The notes below the pieces were generated by a model. It saw only the letters and a program-made list of their open reading frames with translations, did no database searches and was not told the DNA's origin. From contig JAFCMP010000531.1 of assembly GCA_017506865.1 (NCBI GenBank), positions 434,001 to 498,000 of the forward strand: a stretch of DNA of 64,000 bases, read 5' to 3'. Numbering within the stretch: the first letter of the stretch is position 1; every line of letters begins with the position of its first letter. Shown here piece after piece: positions 46,818-64,000 of the stretch. The translations under genes were made by a program, and so were the position numbers. The stretch comes from Tribonema minus (lineage: Eukaryota; Sar; Xanthophyceae; Tribonematales; Tribonemataceae).

Positions 46818-48681
46818 GCGCCGCTGCAGTGCGCGCTGCTGCTGCTGCTGCCGTCGTTGCGTGGCGCTCCTGCGTGTGGCGCGGACGATGAGGTGCATGC
46901 AAAGCTTGTGCACGCAATCATCGTGAGCGGAGCCATTGGTAGCTGGCATGGACGTGTCTGGCGGAAGTGCAGGTGAAGTTGGTGCCATGGCGGGGTGCTG
47001 CTGCGCATTGTGGAGCGCTGCTGCCCCGCGCGCGCGTCACGTGTCCACCGCCGTGCGCTCTGAGGTACGCTGCACGGCAGTGTGCCGCAATAGCGGACAC
47101 ACAGGTGGTGCCGCAGTTAGATAGGGCGCGGATGCAGCACGAAAAGGTGAAGCAGCAATGCTGCTGATGATGCCATACATGCCTGGGTGCAATGTTGAAG
47201 TGGAAAGGCAATGTACCGGGCGGTGGGCAACGGGGCGGCCTCACCGGCAGCACCGTTGCATAGGTGCTGTACAGCAGCACTCAGCAACGTTATTTGTGAC
47301 TTACAGCGTCATTTGTCCGTCGTATGTGTGATAGTAGTAGTCGCATAGGGTAGGTATTGATGTGTCGCCGCCAACGGCGGCGTTGTCTGCATCAGTTTTA
47401 ACCTGCGCAAGCTGTTTTTTCGCATGCCGTTTTCCGCCTGCATGCGGGCGCTTTGCTGCGTTGCATAGCAAGCGTTTTGGTCCAGCTGTTTTCAGTTCTG
47501 CTTTGTCAAGTCGTAGTATAGCATCGCAGTAGAGTTAGCCTGTGAAGTATTGTCGCCATCTTTGCACGGATGTTCGCAAGACGCAATACACCTGCTGCCT
47601 GACTACTTCAGGCAGCCATCCTTGCCGCTTGGTTCTTCATCATATCATGCTTTTCTGCCCACCGCCTTTGTGCATGCAGAGCATGGCGCGTTCAATGATG
47701 ATGAAAATGCATTTGGGTGCAACGATTCTCAACATGTCATGCCTTGCATGAGTGCTTGATGTGACTCAATGAGCGTGCCTGCCTATTTGCTTTTTGCTAT
47801 CAGCAAAGTCTGCACAATCCCGCGTACTGTGCGCAACAAGTGGACAAACGAAATGTACTTGTAAGAAGTCAAATCTGTGAAACCGCTGCCGACCTTCTTC
47901 CTACTTGAAACAGGCAGCACAAATGCTTGGGCCCACAGCTTGGTGCACACAAAGCAAGGAGTTGAGAATTGCAGCGGGCCTGCAAGTGCAGCATGCCGTG
48001 GTTGCATGTCGATCAGACGAACAACAAAAGCATTAGCTGAACTGTACATACCAAGCAGGAGGTTGGCGAAGGCACACAGGGCAAATGCGAATGGCCGACA
48101 TTGAGTAAATCACGCTGGCATTGTTGCACGCAGACAAAAACAACGGTGCCTACATGCACTGCGTACGACGCCGGGCGCCACACAACACCTCCTGTCACAG
48201 CCTTTTGCGCGTGCGCGCCGCGGCGCCGCTGGCAGTGCTGGCCCAGCAAATGCCACCAGTGCTCAGCAAGGACGCTATTATCACCGCGCGCGGCGGCTGT
48301 GCGCGGCTTGCGGCCGGCACAGTGCGGCGCGCGCCGCTGTACATGATGTTATTGAAGTTGCTGTTGAAGTTGGTGCCGCCGCCACGCGGGCGCGCGTACG
48401 CGCACGGGCACCGAAATGCGCTTACTTGACAGTCTCGACACAGCCGGTACAACGGAAGAAAGATCGCACAATCATTCCGTACCAAAGCAAAGCAAAGCAG
48501 AGGCCGTCCGGCGCCTTTCGCGCCGCCCCCTAGAAACACCCGCCCCCCTGCTCCCCACCAGCCTGTTGCAGGCACCCGGGACCACTCTCTGCAGAATTCT
48601 ATTGGGCTGCGCACACCAGAGCTGGCGCGACGGTGGCGCGGCCAGCCGGGCAGCACGCAGCGCGAGCGGCGCGCGGTGCTA
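46818..48681. other. Intergenic stretch between converging genes
   Basis: This holds the 3' ends of the membrane-protein gene (plus) and the kinase gene (minus). Open frames here lack motifs and look like composition effects. No TGTAA was found close to either stop. Confidence 0.4.
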
Positions 48682-62219
<13,538 letters not shown>

Positions 62220-62634
62220 GGCTCCAACTCCTGCTGGGCACTAAGCAGGTGCTTGCTTGAGTTGGCAAGCTGCAAGACCCGCGGTGCGGTTTGCCCTGTA
62301 TTTGGCTGTTTTCAAGTTGAAAGCGGATGCCTTTTTTGTTGCAGGTTTCCAGATGGCTCGCACAGAAGGGGATGTGCACCGCACCAGCAGATGGCGTAGG
62401 CGCGACTCTCGCACAGCAGAGACCCTGCGCTTTCTTCTAATCGAGCAAATCAATTTCCAAGTAGGAGAACTTTACGAGACCCCCCCCCCCCCCCCAAGTG
62501 GCAAGCAAAGCAAGAGCAGAGACTGAACGTCATGACAGTGTGTAGCGTGTGTAATGGCCAGAAGTCATTAGAGTAGGCAAGTCTGGTTCGGCAGGCTGTT
62601 GGCACTGGACCGCAATCACGTTGCAACCACAGCA
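62220..62634. promoter_or_regulatory. Short tandem intergenic region with a C homopolymer
   Basis: These 415 bases separate the helicase stop from the kinase start; both genes read leftward. It must hold the kinase promoter and the helicase 3' UTR. A run of about 15 C lies at 62480-62495. No TATA box or TTACA (reverse TGTAA) was found. Confidence 0.4.
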
Positions 62635-64000
62635 TCACCAGCGCCCCCCCCCACCTCCCCCCCTGTTCTTGTTTTTTCTCCTACCCCTACCCCAAGAGCT
62701 CTCATGCGGCGCATACTGCTGGTGCTGATGCTGCTGCTTTGGCTGAGCGTTGTGGCCGCGCTGTGGCGGCTGCGCAACAATCAGGCAGCCGCGCCGCGAG
62801 CAGTCCGCAATGAGCTGGTTCCAGTGCACGCTGCCCCTGTGGAGCGTTGCTGCGTGGCCCACAATGTAGAGCGACGTGCGCGCGCGCGTGATGGCCACGT
62901 TGAGGCGGCGCTCGTCGCTGACTGCGAGCGTGGGAGGCGCGAGCGGAGCAAAGATGAGCGTTTGTGCTGAGAAGTGTGAGAGGGCTGCACGAGCTCAGGG
63001 CCAAGTGACAATATCTCGGCAGATGCCAACATTTGGCAGCTTGACGACCGAGCGCCAGAAAGTAGAGGCGCGTAAAAATATTGAGCTCTGAACACAAAGC
63101 GCCTGCGGTTGTGTAGTCTAAGAAGGTGGTGAACGGTGGTTGCTTGGTGGTGATGTGTCCTCAAGGCTTGCGAAAAACTGAGGCATCCCCGCAGCTACCT
63201 AATCAGCGATTATTCAATTGTCAGATCTGCAATGGCCCACAAGAAGAATTGCCATGCAGACCATGTACAATCATATGCTTATGTGAACATTCTCTGGAAT
63301 CCTTTTGCCTTCCAACGACAGCAGACGCAGATACGATCAACGTGGAACATGATGGCAGTGGCGCAAGCCTGCAACACCTATCAGACATAGCCTGAGTGAG
63401 ACAGTAAGACACAACCAGCTGATTCTGCGAGATGAAGTTTGTTTGCATTGGCGAAGTTCAGTTGCGCCAAGTATGCTTGTGACTGGGAAGGACAGGCCAA
63501 GCTTCAGAAACGATGCAAACTCACCGAAACCAAGTGCGGTATTGCCGTAACTGCCGTTTGGTTGAGGCGCGCGCACGCAGCACAAGATGATGATGTCCTT
63601 CTCGCGACCCTGGAAACCTGCGCGCGCCACAGAGAGCGGCAAAATCCTCCTTTGATAGCCCATCGCAGGCACCATGGCATGGGCCGATCGTGAACAGCGC
63701 GACAATTGTGAACTCAGGTTGCGCTGTGCAGCTGCGGCCCGAGTGCAACTTATCTAAGGGTTGCAGTGTGTATATGAGGGTTAGGGTTTCTGGCCCCAAC
63801 CCTAACTCAGGGTTGTGATTGGCCCACTAAACTAACACCGGCCGTCATGATTGTTTTTTATGGGTTCGCCGGTCAACTTGATGATCTCACACTGATTCAC
63901 ACTCGGATCTGTCTTCGCCAAGCGCTCCTAAAGTTGGGGTTAGGGTAAGACAGGCTTGACAAACGACTGCCTGCAGCCGCATTCTGAAGCAGCAAAGGGC
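62635..64000 (-). CDS. SF1B (Upf1/Sen1-like) RNA/DNA helicase, C-terminal fragment
   Basis: Two exons are clear, 63525-63617 and 62635-62921, joined in phase 1. The first reads GFQGREKDIIILCCVRA, matching motif V of Upf1-family helicases (DGFQGREKDIII in relatives). The second reads VSDERRLNVAITRARTSLYIVGHA, matching motif VI (RLNVALTRAR), then a family-typical HWNQLIADCSRRG stretch and a Gln/Arg/Gly-rich tail ending at TGA. These enzymes unwind RNA or RNA-DNA hybrids in decay, termination or repair. The Walker A and DEAD-like motifs lie beyond the right edge, so the subfamily (Upf1, Sen1/SETX, IGHMBP2-like or other) cannot be fixed. No earlier exon was recognised between 63618 and 64000. Confidence 0.85.
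63770..63960. repeat. Degenerate TTAGGG/CCCTAA blocks
   Basis: The sequence reads gagggttagggtttctgg, then cccaaccctaactcaggg, then ggggttagggtaag, the first two in opposite orientation. Like the blocks near 7640, 10335, 20140-20240, 37055, 49460-49590 and 52210, they are interstitial and degenerate, not a chromosome end. Confidence 0.7.

Noticed and set aside
48195-48656. Minus-strand 153-codon frame after the kinase stop
   Set aside because: It lies in the 3' region of the kinase gene, has a compositional GC bias, and shows no domain.
63770-63960. Chromosome-end telomere
   Set aside because: The TTAGGG units are few, degenerate, in both orientations and flanked by a helicase gene, so they are interstitial.

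Overview
The window is nuclear DNA from a green alga (Chlorophyta). Genes are split by many GT-AG introns of a few hundred to about a thousand bases. Proteins carry long Ala, Gly and Gln runs made of GCN, GGC and CAG codons. TGTAA, the usual chlorophyte polyadenylation signal, follows two of the stop codons. Short degenerate TTAGGG/CCCTAA blocks and a CTTCAAC-type simple repeat are scattered through introns. TTAGGG-type telomeres are known in some Chlamydomonadales, but I cannot fix the order or species. I see no prokaryotic, organellar or viral gene.

Layout. (1) 9-11825, minus: a FANCM/Hef/Mph1-type DNA-repair helicase in 13 readable exons. (2) 12201-16390, plus: an Ala/Gly-rich low-complexity protein with a PP1-docking-like motif; it shares a 375-base divergent promoter with FANCM, and that promoter holds a perfect E2F-type site. 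(3) 18498-22594 minus and 22708-28271 plus: two WS/DGAT-type acyltransferases, head to head, 113 bases apart. (4) 28.9-33.1 kb, plus: exons of one or more genes I cannot name. (5) 33591-37031 or beyond, plus: a Zn2Cys6 (fungal Gal4-type) transcription factor. (6) 39718-41322, plus: an LRR protein with few or no introns whose frame breaks twice. (7) 42365-46817, plus: a two-helix membrane protein, possibly of the SLATT/DUF4231 kind. (8) 48682-62219, minus: fourteen exons that join in phase into a protein with two complete CaMK-type kinase domains, each followed by a calmodulin-binding-like tail. (9) 62635 to the right edge, minus: the C-terminal end of an Upf1/Sen1-like SF1 helicase.

The most unusual feature runs across several genes. 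At about fifteen splice sites the exon edge, together with the adjoining intron, is repeated in tandem inside the intron, in two to about nine copies. The copy joined to the exon is intact; the others are decayed by frameshifts, stops or lost splice dinucleotides. It affects acceptors and donors alike in FANCM, both acyltransferases, the membrane-protein gene and the kinase gene. I read it as introns growing by tandem duplication across splice junctions and leaving ladders of pseudo-exons. The second main observation is the CaMK-CaMK fusion: one exon encodes both the end of the first kinase's regulatory tail and the glycine loop of the second kinase.

Exon coordinates were read by hand from splice consensus, reading phase and family resemblance. 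They should hold to within a few bases where protein similarity is strong. Family names rest on recalled motifs, not on a search.
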